Counted from the first letter of the stretch, positions 1-8,423 are shown. The stretch is 64,000 nt of DNA from Helicobacter suis HS1 (GCF_026000295.1 NZ_AP026769.1:372001-436000); one strand, 5' to 3'. The notes: a model not told the origin generated them from the letters alone. Translations and numbers: made by a program.

Positions 1-1
1 A

Positions 2-235
2 ATCAACGAGCATTTTGTGATCACGGCTCTACACAAAAACAGACCACAAGCTCTTAGAAATTTACACCTTGGCGATCAAATCCTTTGGATTAACCGCAAG
101 CCCATTGCCTCCTCTAGCGCTAATTTCACCCAAAAACTACGCGCTTTGCGCCAAGCTTTTAGCCATGCCTACATGCAAGGGCGGATTGAAATGTTGATTC
201 TAAGAAAGGGTTTTGAATTCTATGTCCGCCTCTAA
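2..235 (+). CDS. C-terminal end of a PDZ-like domain protein (partial, cut by window edge)
   Basis: The frame is open from the first bases of the window and stops at 235, so only the last ~77 residues of a longer protein are seen. The segment LGDQILWINRKPI resembles the carboxylate-loop and strand end of a PDZ domain, as in periplasmic proteases and their regulators, and the protein ends just after the domain (FEFYVRL). A GTG at 17 is in frame but lies inside the domain, so it is unlikely to be the start. The stop lies 14 bases inside the following ispA frame, which suggests translational coupling. The full protein could be a protease or an adaptor; the visible part does not decide. Confidence 0.5.
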   Translation: MNEHFVITALHKNRPQALRNLHLGDQILWINRKPIASSSANFTQKLRALRQAFSHAYMQGRIEMLILRKGFEFYVRL

Positions 236-1112
236 ATTACGCGCTTATGAAAACCTTTGCCAAGACTTTGAGGTGTATTTAAAACATGCAAAACCTAAAC
301 TAAAGAGTTTCCACCCCACTTTTGAACAAGCCTTTTGGGAAATGCTTTTAAATGGGGGGAAGCGTTTTAGACCAAAATTACTTTTAGCGGTGCTTAGTTC
401 TTTTATGCGTTCTCATCTGATGATTAAAAATGCCTTCCCCATAGCGCTAGCCTTAGAAGTTTTACACACCTATTCACTTATCCATGACGATTTACCTTGT
501 ATGGATAATGCACCCTTACGCCGCTACCACCCTACTTTACATGTAAGCTATGGTGTAACAGTAGCAACTTTAGTAGGCGATGGGCTAAATACCTATGCCT
601 TTGAACTCCTCTCTAGCGCGAGATTACCAAATGCATTAAAAGTCTCTTTAATTAGCACTCTAGCCCATTGTGGCGGGGTTTTTGGCATGGTGCTAGGTCA
701 GGCTATAGATTGTTATTTTGAGCATAAACCCCTTCTAAGAGAACAACTAGAAATTCTACACACCCTAAAAACGGCTAAACTCATTGCCGCTAGTCTTAAA
801 ATGGGCGCGCTTATTGCTAAGAAATATGCCCGCACCCCTACTAATTTACCCACCACTCTTTTTAATTTTGGGCTTAAACTTGGGTTATTCTTTCAGGTAC
901 GCGATGACATCATTGATCGCACAAAAAGCCCTGAAGAATCGGGTAAAAGCACCCAACTAGATACTTTTAAAAATAACTATGTCAATTTATTAGGCCTTAA
1001 GGGGGCACAAGATTATCTTAAAACTTTACAAACAGAATTGAAAGCCACCCTTAATACTCTCCCACCCTTGTTAGCCTTGCATTTACAAACCCTTTTAGAG
1101 AGCTTAGCATGA
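222..1112 (+). CDS. ispA: Polyprenyl synthetase, (2E,6E)-farnesyl diphosphate synthase type
   Basis: About 296 aa. It condenses isopentenyl diphosphate with allylic diphosphates to make farnesyl diphosphate, the precursor of undecaprenyl and quinone side chains; it acts in the cytosol. The first Asp-rich motif is seen as IHDDLPCMDN and the second as FQVRDDIID, with the GKS that follows the second motif in this family. The usual run of aspartates after the first motif (DDDDLRR) is reduced to DNAPLRR, but the metal-binding DDxxxxD is kept. ATG 222 is preferred over TTG 213 because AAGAAAGGG (203-211) then sits at a better distance. The end overlaps surE (ATGA), which points to coupled translation. 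Confidence 0.9.
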   Translation: MSASKLRAYENLCQDFEVYLKHAKPKLKSFHPTFEQAFWEMLLNGGKRFRPKLLLAVLSSFMRSHLMIKNAFPIALALEVLHTYSLIHDDLPCMDNAPLRRYHPTLHVSYGVTVATLVGDGLNTYAFELLSSARLPNALKVSLISTLAHCGGVFGMVLGQAIDCYFEHKPLLREQLEILHTLKTAKLIAASLKMGALIAKKYARTPTNLPTTLFNFGLKLGLFFQVRDDIIDRTKSPEESGKSTQLDTFKNNYVNLLGLKGAQDYLKTLQTELKATLNTLPPLLALHLQTLLESLA

Positions 1113-1882
1113 AACCTCTTGTCTTACTCACCAACGATGATGGGTATGAAGCTAGGGGGCTTTTGGCATTAAAAGATGCCTTAGAAGAAGTGGCAGAAGT
1201 GATGGTAGTTGCTCCCAAAAATGAAAAGTCTGCCTGCGGGCATGGAATCACCACTATGTTACCTTTGCGCATGGAACAAATAGGGCCGCAGTATTACCGG
1301 GTAGATGATGGCACACCTAGCGATTGTGTTTGTTTAGCCCTCTTTTTGAGTAAACGCCCCTTTGATTTAGTTATCTCAGGGATTAATCATGGCTCTAACA
1401 TGGGCGAAGATGTACTTTATTCAGGCACAGTAGCTGGGGCTATTGAGGGTACAATTCATAATATCCCCTCTATTGCGATTTCACAGTACATCAAAGATTA
1501 TAAACATTTTGCAGCCCATGACTTTAGTCTAGCTAAACAGATAGCTTGTAAACTTTTACACCTCTATCTCACACAAGGCTTTCCCTTTAAAGGGCGTAAA
1601 TTTCTCAATGTGAATATCCCCTACATACAGCCCACAGAGTGCAAGGGAATTAAAATCACCCAAAAAGGAATGCGGCTTTATAAAAATAATATCCATTCTA
1701 AACAAGATCCAAAGGGCAGACAATATTGTTGGTTAGGGCCTAATTCTTTATACTGGGAAGAGCGCGATCAAGTGCTCTTGAATGATTTTAAAGCCATTGA
1801 GCAAAACTATGTTTCCATTACCCCTATCACGCTTAACATGACTAGCTATGCAGATATAAAGACTTTGGAGGGGTGGATTTGA
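1109..1882 (+). CDS. surE: 5'/3'-nucleotidase SurE
   Basis: 257 aa, the usual SurE length. The family hydrolyses nucleoside 5'- and 3'-monophosphates and short polyphosphate in the cytosol and is linked to stationary-phase survival. The N-terminal metal site LLTNDDGYEARG (residues ~5-16) and the second signature SGINHGSNMGEDVLYSGT (~90-107) are both intact. The start ATG overlaps the stop of ispA by 4 bases, so the two genes are probably one transcript. The ispA-surE pair also occurs in H. pylori (from memory), which supports vertical descent. Confidence 0.93.
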   Translation: MKPLVLLTNDDGYEARGLLALKDALEEVAEVMVVAPKNEKSACGHGITTMLPLRMEQIGPQYYRVDDGTPSDCVCLALFLSKRPFDLVISGINHGSNMGEDVLYSGTVAGAIEGTIHNIPSIAISQYIKDYKHFAAHDFSLAKQIACKLLHLYLTQGFPFKGRKFLNVNIPYIQPTECKGIKITQKGMRLYKNNIHSKQDPKGRQYCWLGPNSLYWEERDQVLLNDFKAIEQNYVSITPITLNMTSYADIKTLEGWI

Positions 1883-1937
1883 TACATTTACCCATAACCC
1901 TAGCACACATGCTAAAACTTATAGTAAAATGGGGGTT

Positions 1938-2588
1938 ATGAAAGCAGCTTTACGCCTTTTATCATTGTTACTGCCCTTGCTTGGCTTTACCGGTTGCCAC
2001 CGCTTAAATATGGGCTATTTCTCAGAGATACGGGGGGGCTATATTTTCAATGTCAGCGCCCCTATAGTTGTGGTCTATAGTCCGCAGGATATGATTAGCT
2101 CCTTTTATCTACCCCTTATCATCTATGATTTACAAGCAATAGGGTTTTATAATGTTTTTTCCATGCAAGAATACCCGCCTAGTAGAGCTAAAAATATCAT
2201 CTATGTGCATGTGGTGCGCAATATTTCTGCTTTGCCTGTTTATGCCTACCACTATACCCTAATTGATCGCGCCAGACCCGATCGCTGTTACTGGCATGAA
2301 GGCCAGTTTTATTGTAGCCAAGTACCCACAGATTATTATGCGATCAATGGTTTTTCTACCTATAGTAAAATGTTAGTGGGATCGCATTTTATTTTAGATT
2401 GGTGGGATAATGTCCTTAATAAACGGGTACTTTACATTGATGGGAGCGTAACCGGCAACACTTGCGGGTATAATAGACTTTATGAAGACCTCATCCAAGA
2501 TACGATTTGGCGTATTGATTTTACCCGCTCTGAGCACTACCGCTACTACCAAAAACTCCCCCTCTACCAACCCTGTTACAAGCGCTAA
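1938..2588 (+). CDS. Predicted lipoprotein of unknown function
   Basis: About 216 aa. I do not recognise a domain. The N-terminus MKAALRLLSLLLPLLG followed by FTGC looks like a type II signal peptide with a lipobox, so the mature protein should be anchored through Cys ~20 to a membrane and face the periplasm or surface. The rest is rich in Tyr and aromatic residues and has several Cys residues. ATG 1938 is chosen over ATG 1929 because the GGGGG at 1931-1935 can serve as ribosome site only for the second. A G7 run at 2034-2040 lies early in the frame. The stop overlaps the queD start (TAATG). Confidence 0.7.
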   Translation: MKAALRLLSLLLPLLGFTGCHRLNMGYFSEIRGGYIFNVSAPIVVVYSPQDMISSFYLPLIIYDLQAIGFYNVFSMQEYPPSRAKNIIYVHVVRNISALPVYAYHYTLIDRARPDRCYWHEGQFYCSQVPTDYYAINGFSTYSKMLVGSHFILDWWDNVLNKRVLYIDGSVTGNTCGYNRLYEDLIQDTIWRIDFTRSEHYRYYQKLPLYQPCYKR

Positions 2589-3223
2589 TGCAAATCCGCC
2601 GACTCTTTTCTTTTTGTGCTAGCCATATTGTGAGGAATTGTACCTCTAGGCGCTGTGCTACTAGCATCCATGGGCACAATTACCAAGTAGAAGTTTTTGT
2701 ACAAGCGCATAAACTTGATAGGGCGGGCATGGCCTTAGATTTTGGGATTTTTAAAAATGAAATCGCTAGTTTTATTGACGCCTTTGATCACGCCCACCAC
2801 TTTTGGGATCAAGAACTCTTAGACTTCCAAGAGTCTATCAAGCAAATCAGTAAGCGTTATGTTAAACTTAGCTTTAATCCTAGTGCAGAAAACTACGCCT
2901 TGATGTTTCATTTCTTTTTAGACGCACTTTTACAGGCCACAGAATTACATAATGATGAAGCCGTGTGCATTTGCTCAGTGCGGGTACATGAAACAGATTA
3001 TGGCTATGCCCAAAGCTTTAAAGAGGATTTAGAAAATCCGCATTTAATGCGTTTTATTTCCCTAGAAAGTGTAGAGTTTTCAGAAGGGATTTTAGAGCAA
3101 ATGGCTAACCCACATTTATTAGATCAGCTTAAAGCCTATCATAAAAATATGACAAATCCATCGTCTAAAAAACCCTTTTCAAGCCCCCTTCCTTTGGAGC
3201 AAATATGCCCCTCCCACTTGTAG
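2588..3223 (+). CDS. queD: 6-carboxy-5,6,7,8-tetrahydropterin synthase (QueD)
   Basis: 211 aa. It converts dihydroneopterin triphosphate to 6-carboxytetrahydropterin, the second step toward preQ0 and queuosine. The zinc-binding histidines are visible in FCASH (residues ~9-13) and HGHNYQVEVFV (~29-39), and DHAHHFWD and VRVHETDYGYA match the catalytic region. It is longer than many QueD proteins because of a C-terminal tail after residue ~165. It lies directly upstream of queE with an 18-base overlap, so the two consecutive pathway enzymes are co-expressed. Confidence 0.9.
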   Translation: MQIRRLFSFCASHIVRNCTSRRCATSIHGHNYQVEVFVQAHKLDRAGMALDFGIFKNEIASFIDAFDHAHHFWDQELLDFQESIKQISKRYVKLSFNPSAENYALMFHFFLDALLQATELHNDEAVCICSVRVHETDYGYAQSFKEDLENPHLMRFISLESVEFSEGILEQMANPHLLDQLKAYHKNMTNPSSKKPFSSPLPLEQICPSHL

Positions 3224-3945
3224 AAACCTTTTATAGCCTGCAAGGCGAGGGCTCTTGTGTAGGCCAACCTAGCGTGTTTATCCGTTTAGGGGGTTGTAAT
3301 TTTAAATGTGTGGGTTTTGGTGTAAAAAGCATGATTGATTCAAAAGAAGTAGTGGGCTGTGATAGCGCCTATGCGGTTTATCCTAATGCTAAATGGAGTT
3401 ATCTTAAAAGTGCTCAAGAACTTTTAACCCGTTTAGAGCCTCTCATTTACCCTTCTACATTGCCCCATATTGTACTTACCGGTGGCGAACCTAGTCTACA
3501 CTTTAATAACCTCATTTTATTGGAAGCATTACAGGTTTTACACACAAGAGGGCACACCATTTGGGTAGAGAGCAATGGGAGCGTGTTTTTTGAGTTTAAA
3601 GCGCCTTTAAATACTTTGCATTTTACGCTAAGCCCCAAACTTGCCTTTGCACAGACTTTTAAAGATTACTCTAAACCTTTACAAAATATTTTAAACCACG
3701 CTAAAGAGATCGTGTTTAAATTTGTAGTAAAACCCCCTTTTGAGGTTTGTATTGCCCAAATTAAAGCGCTCCTAAAACCCCTACACTTTAAAAAATCACC
3801 TTTAATCTATCTGATGCCCTTAGGCGTGCAGGCACAAGAAATACTAGAGGGTTTAAAAGACCTCGCCCCTTTGTGTTTACAACACGGTTACCTCTTAAGC
3901 CAACGCCTGCACATCTTGCTTTGGGGCAATAAGCCGGGCGTTTGA
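3205..3945 (+). CDS. queE: 7-carboxy-7-deazaguanine synthase (QueE), radical SAM
   Basis: 246 aa. It rearranges the QueD product to 7-carboxy-7-deazaguanine, using S-adenosylmethionine and a [4Fe-4S] cluster. The N-terminus FYSLQGEGSCVGQPSVF is the QueE signature, and LTGGEPSL (~92-99) is the SAM-binding GGE motif. The cluster motif is not a plain CX3CX2C: the cysteines seen are C31 and C35 (GGCNFKCVGFG) and C52 (VVGCDSAY), i.e. CX3C plus a distant third Cys. I think this spacing is a lineage variant of epsilonproteobacterial QueE rather than a defect. It overlaps queD and is overlapped by recJ. Confidence 0.87.
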   Translation: MPLPLVETFYSLQGEGSCVGQPSVFIRLGGCNFKCVGFGVKSMIDSKEVVGCDSAYAVYPNAKWSYLKSAQELLTRLEPLIYPSTLPHIVLTGGEPSLHFNNLILLEALQVLHTRGHTIWVESNGSVFFEFKAPLNTLHFTLSPKLAFAQTFKDYSKPLQNILNHAKEIVFKFVVKPPFEVCIAQIKALLKPLHFKKSPLIYLMPLGVQAQEILEGLKDLAPLCLQHGYLLSQRLHILLWGNKPGV

Positions 3946-5258
3946 TGTTAGAAGCATTTCGTGCTTATATTCAAACCATTAGCCAAGAAGATGGCAAACA
4001 CCAATTTAGCTTAGATAGTGTTTTAGAAATGGGGCAGGGGTTAAAAGCTATAGAATTATTGCGCGAGGCGCTTAATGCGCAAAAACAAATCATTATCGGG
4101 GGGGATTATGATTGTGATGGGATGAGTGGGACGGCTTTAGTACTCTACTTTTTTAAAGAAGTTTTGCACTACCCGCATATTAACTACATTATCCCGCAAA
4201 GAAACACCGATTGTTATGGCATGAGTGTAGAACTTTTAGAGGAATATGAAAACAAACGCCGTTTAGTGCGTACGCATTACAAAAATGGCCAACCAATTGG
4301 AGGAATAGCCCTTAATCTACACAATAGCCTTTTTATCACCATTGATAATGGCGCAACAATCCCTGACTCTGTCTGTGATTTTTTACATGCTAGAAATACA
4401 CGGCTTATTTTAAGCGATCACCACCACTTTTTAGAAGATCGTATCCCTAAATGTGATGCCTTTATCCACCCTCTTTTAAACGATAACCACCCCTTTAAAG
4501 GCATCAGCGGGGCATGTGTGGGGTATTTATTCATGCTTGCTTATGCCAAACAACATAAAATCAAAATGCGCCTAGATCACCTCCAATACATGCAGGTTTT
4601 AGCAGGGATTTCTACCATAGGCGACATGATGGATGTAAGCGCGCCTTATAACCGCCAACTCTTAAAACGCATGGATAAAACCCTTAAAACCAACATGCCC
4701 GCCTCCTTGCAGGCAATCTATCAAGCTCAGAAATATAAAAACCCTTACAAACTTTCTACTTTGGCTTGGGATGTGATTCCTCTTATCAATGCAGTAGGGC
4801 GCTTTGATGGGATTTCTGGATTTTGCCATTGTAATTTGGTTGTAGATCTTCTAGCCACACAACAGGCTAACCCTGCTTATGCTGCGCTTCTAGTAGAAGC
4901 CAATGAGAAGCGTAAAATCTGCGTCCAATCGCTTAAAAAAAGCCTAGAAACCACGCAAAAAAATAAGCTAATTTATACGGGTGGGGAAGTCCCACGCGGA
5001 GTTTTAGGGGTTTTAGCCAACCAGCTTTTAGAAAATGAGGGGGTTTGTATTGCGCTATGTTGGCGCTATCAGGGGGAAAGTGTAGAGGTGTCTTTACGGG
5101 CTAAAGAAGGGGATTTGATCGTACTTTTTACGCGTTTTAAAGAAATGGGAATAGAAGTTTTAGGAGGAGGGCATAAACAGGCTTGTGGGATGGTTTTTAA
5201 TAACAATGTAGATTTTAATAGGGCTTTAGAATATCTAGGAGGTTTAGATGCTCTTTAA
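3942..5258 (+). CDS. recJ: RecJ-type single-strand DNA exonuclease, N-terminal and DHHA1 part (split gene)
   Basis: 438 aa. RecJ degrades single-stranded DNA 5' to 3' in recombination and mismatch repair. Motif I IIGGDYDCDGMSGTA (~50-64), the TIDNGAT segment and the DHH motif LSDHHHF (~156-162) give an intact DHH phosphoesterase core, and GGGHKQACGMVF (~410-421) is the DHHA1 signature. The frame stops at 5258 just after the DHHA1 domain; the missing C-terminal OB domain is encoded in the next frame (5248-5556). Two polypeptides may be made, or the gene carries a one-base frameshift. It overlaps queE by four bases. A G7 run lies in motif I at about 4099-4105. Confidence 0.85.
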   Translation: MMLEAFRAYIQTISQEDGKHQFSLDSVLEMGQGLKAIELLREALNAQKQIIIGGDYDCDGMSGTALVLYFFKEVLHYPHINYIIPQRNTDCYGMSVELLEEYENKRRLVRTHYKNGQPIGGIALNLHNSLFITIDNGATIPDSVCDFLHARNTRLILSDHHHFLEDRIPKCDAFIHPLLNDNHPFKGISGACVGYLFMLAYAKQHKIKMRLDHLQYMQVLAGISTIGDMMDVSAPYNRQLLKRMDKTLKTNMPASLQAIYQAQKYKNPYKLSTLAWDVIPLINAVGRFDGISGFCHCNLVVDLLATQQANPAYAALLVEANEKRKICVQSLKKSLETTQKNKLIYTGGEVPRGVLGVLANQLLENEGVCIALCWRYQGESVEVSLRAKEGDLIVLFTRFKEMGIEVLGGGHKQACGMVFNNNVDFNRALEYLGGLDAL

Positions 5259-5556
5259 AGTGCCTCAATTAGCCATTTTTGAAGATTCTGAATTTCTTGC
5301 TCTTTATCAGGAAGGTGAACCTTATGGGGTGGGCAATCCTGTACCTCTTTTTGAAGTCTGTGCGAGGTTAAAAAGCTGGCGCTATTTAGGCCAAGATCAA
5401 AAACACATTAGCTTTATTTTAGAGGATACTAGCGGGGTTTTGCTGTGCAAGTGGTGGTTTTATGCTAAAGAGCTTTCTTTAAAAAATGGGGAGGAACTAT
5501 GTGTAGTTGGGGAGTATGATACTTTAGAAAAAGCATTAAAGTGTGTGCGTTTTTAA
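5248..5556 (+). CDS. recJ: RecJ C-terminal OB-domain part, in another frame
   Basis: 102 aa. The segment GEPYGVGNPVPLFE is the conserved RecJ motif at the start of the C-terminal OB domain, and the rest (LKSWRYLGQDQKHISFIL) fits that domain. The ATG at 5248 overlaps the upstream frame by 11 bases and is preceded by AGGAGG (5237-5242) at ideal spacing, so a separate C-terminal subunit could be translated efficiently. Reading through a single frameshift near 5245 would also give an ordinary full-length RecJ of about 540 aa. Sequence alone does not separate a stable split from a frameshift mutation. Confidence 0.75.
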   Translation: MLFKVPQLAIFEDSEFLALYQEGEPYGVGNPVPLFEVCARLKSWRYLGQDQKHISFILEDTSGVLLCKWWFYAKELSLKNGEELCVVGEYDTLEKALKCVRF

Positions 5557-5627
5557 GCATACAAACGGGGTTAGCCGTGTTTACAATGAGTCGTTATAAT
5601 TTGTTTAGTTTAAAGCGGGAGGTTTTT

Positions 5628-6728
5628 ATGATTAAGGGTTTTGCTATGCTTGGTATTGGAAAAGTAGATATTATTGAAAAAGAATACTTAGAAACGGTGA
5701 TGCCAGAGCGCAAAAAATTAGAATGTGGCCCTTTAGATGCGCTGGTGCGCCCTATTGCAGTTGCTCCCTGTACTTCAGATTTACACACCTGTTATGAAGG
5801 AGGCATTGGGGAGCGCCATAACATGTTTTTAGGGCATGAGGGTGTGGGTGAAGTGTTAGAAGTGGGGCATTTAGTTAGAGATTTTAAAGAGGGCGATAAA
5901 GTGATTATCCCAGCCATTACGCCTAATTGGAGTGCCTTAGGGTCTCAAAGAGGCTATGCCCAACATGGAGAAGCTGCGCTTTCAGGGTGGAAGTTTTCTA
6001 ATTTTAAAGATGGCGTGTTTGCTGAAAAGATTCATATTAACGATGCAGATGGGAATTTAGGGCATTTGCCAGAGGGGGTAGAGGCTACTGAGGCGGTGAT
6101 GTTAAGCGATATGGTAACTACAGGCTTTCACTGCGCTGAAGAGGCAAAGATTATGCCCGGAGAGAGAGTAGCTGTAATTGGACTGGGTCCAGTAGGGTTA
6201 ATGGCACTAGCGGGGGCTAATTTAATGGGAGCGAGTGAAATTTATGCAATAGATTGCGTACCTTTTCGCTATGAAGTGGCGCATAAACATTATGGCGCAA
6301 CCCATTACATTGACTTTACAAAAGCCCCCATGCAAGAGCAAATTTTAGAGATCACAAAAGGTGTAGGGGCAGATAAAGTTTTAATTGCAGGGGGAGGGGT
6401 GGATATTTTAAGCGATGCGTGTGCGTGTGTGGTAAATGGAGGGATTATCTCTAATGTGAATTACTTTGGAAGTGGGGATTATTTGCGCCTCTCACGCCTA
6501 GATTGGAATGTGGGCATGGGGCACAAAACTATTAAGGGCGGTTTAACCCCGGGAGGGCGTCATCGCATGGAAAAACTCGCACGGCTCTTACAAACGCAAA
6601 AATTAGATGTCAAGCCCATTATCACGCATAGATTAGAAGGTACATTTGAAGCCATCGCTCAGTCTTTAGCATGGATGAAAGATAAACCAGAAAATTTTAT
6701 TAAACCTGTTGTTAGTCTTAAATGGTAA
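5628..6728 (+). CDS. NADP-dependent zinc alcohol dehydrogenase, clostridial/Thermoanaerobacter type
   Basis: About 366 aa. Medium-chain dehydrogenase; relatives oxidise secondary alcohols or reduce ketones and aldehydes with NADP(H). The start MIKGFAMLGIGKV is typical of the T. brockii/C. beijerinckii enzymes. Catalytic zinc residues are visible in APCTSDLHT (Cys) and FLGHEGVGEV (His-Glu), and LSDMVTTGFH supplies the Asp typical of this subgroup. The Rossmann loop is VAVIGLGPVGLMA. ATG 5628 follows GCGGGAGG at 5616-5623; an upstream in-frame ATG at 5541 would add 29 unrelated residues. It slightly exceeds the usual ~352 aa. The stop overlaps the next gene by seven bases. Confidence 0.85.
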   Translation: MIKGFAMLGIGKVDIIEKEYLETVMPERKKLECGPLDALVRPIAVAPCTSDLHTCYEGGIGERHNMFLGHEGVGEVLEVGHLVRDFKEGDKVIIPAITPNWSALGSQRGYAQHGEAALSGWKFSNFKDGVFAEKIHINDADGNLGHLPEGVEATEAVMLSDMVTTGFHCAEEAKIMPGERVAVIGLGPVGLMALAGANLMGASEIYAIDCVPFRYEVAHKHYGATHYIDFTKAPMQEQILEITKGVGADKVLIAGGGVDILSDACACVVNGGIISNVNYFGSGDYLRLSRLDWNVGMGHKTIKGGLTPGGRHRMEKLARLLQTQKLDVKPIITHRLEGTFEAIAQSLAWMKDKPENFIKPVVSLKW

Positions 6729-7855
6729 AGGTACTTGTTTTAGGTGCGGGATATGCATCGCTGGCATTTATTAAGGCTTTGCCCAAGAGGCTTTTAAAGA
6801 CTTGTCATTTTACGCTTATTTCTCAAAGCTCCCAGCATTATTTTAGCGTGCTTTTACATGAAGTGCTAGCAGGGATTAAGGGGCAATATACTTTAGAACT
6901 TAGCGCCATTCTCCCCCCTGAGGTGGAGTTTATCCAAGATTGTGTACTAGAAATCCAAGAGGGAAAAGTGCTAGGAGAGCGCGCTAGTTATGCCTATGAT
7001 AAACTGGTTGTTGGGCTAGGTTTTCATAGCGATAGTTTTAAAATACCGGGTGTAGAAACACACGCACACAGTCTAGTTAACTTTGCAGGTGCACAGGCCA
7101 CACACCAAGCTTTGCTCCAAGCGATTAAAACTTTTGATCAAGCGCGCCCTTTTTCTTTGGTGGTGTGTGGGGGGGGGTTTAGCGGCATAGAACTCTTAGG
7201 TGCACTAAGCGATACGCTCCCTAATCTATGCGGTTCTAAAGCTTTTAAGCTCACTTGTATAGAGGCTTTACCCGGTGTTTTACCTATGTTTAAAGCTAAG
7301 CTAGTGCAAAAGGGAGTGGCTTATTTACAGCATTTAGGCGTAGAGTTAGAAGTGGGGGCTAAGATTTTAGAATGCCAGCATGATTGCGTGGTTGTGGAGC
7401 AAAACCATATAAAGAAAGAAATCAAAGCAGATTTTATTATTTGGACTTGTGGGGTGCGGGGAAACCCGGTGATAGAAAAATCCTCTCTTTTTAAGAGTGT
7501 GCGCAGTAGGGTGGAAGTAAATAGCTTTTTACAGCCTTTAGGATTAGAGAATCGAGAGATTTTTGTACTGGGCGATTGTGCCCTTTTTAAAGACAAAACC
7601 AATAGGCCCTATGCTCCAACAGCCCAACTAGCCAGCCAAATGGGGACTTATTTAGGGAAACAATTTATCCATATAATCGCCAAACAACAGCCTAAACAAC
7701 CCTTTATTTTTAAACCCAAAGGGAGCATTTGTTCCATTGGTATGGGCTATGCCATTGGTAGTATTGGTGGCGTTGATCTTTGTGGTAAGCTGAGTCTATG
7801 GTTAAAAAAATACATAGAATGGCGTTGGAAATGCCTTTTGCGATCTAATTCTTAG
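6722..7855 (+). CDS. NAD(P)/FAD-dependent oxidoreductase, type II NADH dehydrogenase-like
   Basis: 377 aa. Likely passes electrons from NADH to quinone at the inner face of the membrane. The FAD loop VLVLGAGYASLAF is at the N-terminus, the NAD loop VVCGGGFSGIEL at ~residue 149-160, and VLGDCALF (~278-285) is the second FAD motif. The C-terminus (LSLWLKKYIEWRWKCL) is an aromatic-basic helix of the kind that anchors NDH-2 to membranes. A G9 run at 7169-7177 encodes the glycines of the NAD loop and could slip. It overlaps the alcohol dehydrogenase and is probably co-transcribed; other pyridine nucleotide-disulfide enzymes remain possible. Confidence 0.75.
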   Translation: MVKVLVLGAGYASLAFIKALPKRLLKTCHFTLISQSSQHYFSVLLHEVLAGIKGQYTLELSAILPPEVEFIQDCVLEIQEGKVLGERASYAYDKLVVGLGFHSDSFKIPGVETHAHSLVNFAGAQATHQALLQAIKTFDQARPFSLVVCGGGFSGIELLGALSDTLPNLCGSKAFKLTCIEALPGVLPMFKAKLVQKGVAYLQHLGVELEVGAKILECQHDCVVVEQNHIKKEIKADFIIWTCGVRGNPVIEKSSLFKSVRSRVEVNSFLQPLGLENREIFVLGDCALFKDKTNRPYAPTAQLASQMGTYLGKQFIHIIAKQQPKQPFIFKPKGSICSIGMGYAIGSIGGVDLCGKLSLWLKKYIEWRWKCLLRSNS

Positions 7856-7857
7856 GC

Positions 7858-7886
7858 TTGACAAGATTCTTTAAAAATGCTATAGT
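7858..7886 (+). promoter_or_regulatory. Sigma-80/70-type promoter of tRNA-Asn
   Basis: TTGACA (7858-7863), a 17-base spacer and TATAGT (7881-7886), ending 11 bases before the tRNA. This is a near-consensus housekeeping promoter with a full -35 box, which is uncommon for protein genes in this genus and usual for stable RNA genes. Confidence 0.8.
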
Positions 7887-7897
7887 GAGGTTTTTGT

Positions 7898-7972
7898 TCC
7901 AGATTAGCTCAGCGGTAGAGTAGGCGGCTGTTAACCGCTTGGTCGTAGGTTCGAATCCTACATCTGGAGCCA
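7898..7972 (+). tRNA. tRNA-Asn (anticodon GTT)
   Basis: 75 nt including an encoded CCA. The acceptor arms TCCAGAT (7898-7904) and ATCTGGA (7962-7968) pair fully, and G is the discriminator base. The anticodon loop is CTGTTAA with GTT at its centre, between GGCGG and CCGCT. The T arm GTAGG-TTCGAATC-CTAC is canonical. A short inverted repeat CTAAAAGC/GCTTTTAG just downstream could act in termination. The accessory island begins immediately after this gene, so it may be an integration site, although I found no second copy of its 3' end within the window. Confidence 0.97.
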
Positions 7973-8171
7973 CTGCTAAAAGCAAAATCTAAACTCTGTG
8001 GCTTTTAGTTGATAAATTTATCAAGATTTCAGCAGAGTTTAAATCCCACTCAAAAAACCACTTGAGGAAAGACCTAAATTTTATGAAAATGAATCATGTA
8101 TAGTTGTGCAGTGAGGCCATGATCTTCTAGCAAGCGCATGGCCTCTAAAGGCTCTGTGCGCTAGGCCAAAT

Positions 8172-8423
8172 TTAGCGTGAATGCCCACCCTTAGTCCACA
8201 TCCCCACTCCTAAGCTGTGTAAGCGCACCCAAATACCAGTTTTGGGGCAGAGTTTACTGCTCCCGGTCCCGCCTACCTCTAAGATAGTCTTAAGCTCATT
8301 GAGCCCCTCAATGGTTAGAGTGATGTCCGCGCCCATACCAGTAGCGATAAAGTCCAGCTCGATCATCTCGCGATCTTGAAAGCCATTAACTGTAATAGGC
8401 GCTCCCTCTTGGATATAGATCAT
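8172..8423 (-). CDS. Small unidentified protein, possibly a phage remnant
   Basis: 83 aa, unrecognised. The sequence is protein-like (ITLTIEGLNELKTILEVGG), with mixed beta and helix, and the open frame extends about a dozen codons upstream of the ATG to a TAG. Nearby minus-strand frames also look coding but are broken: a ~48-residue peptide starting MPRFPHLISKQM (about 8508-8654) and a piece ending LYMIHFHKI (stop 8074-8076). Together these suggest debris of a larger minus-strand, phage-like unit. There is no clear ribosome site. Function unknown. Confidence 0.35.
   Translation of the reverse strand: MIYIQEGAPITVNGFQDREMIELDFIATGMGADITLTIEGLNELKTILEVGGTGSSKLCPKTGIWVRLHSLGVGMWTKGGHSR

Noticed and set aside
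3295-3330. QueE as an inactive, Cys-deficient enzyme
   Set aside because: All other signatures are intact, and I recall the same CVGF-type motif in related epsilonproteobacteria, so a lineage variant is more likely.
5541-5627. Upstream start of the alcohol dehydrogenase at 5541
   Set aside because: It overlaps the RecJ tail and adds 29 residues absent from the family; ATG 5628 has the ribosome site.
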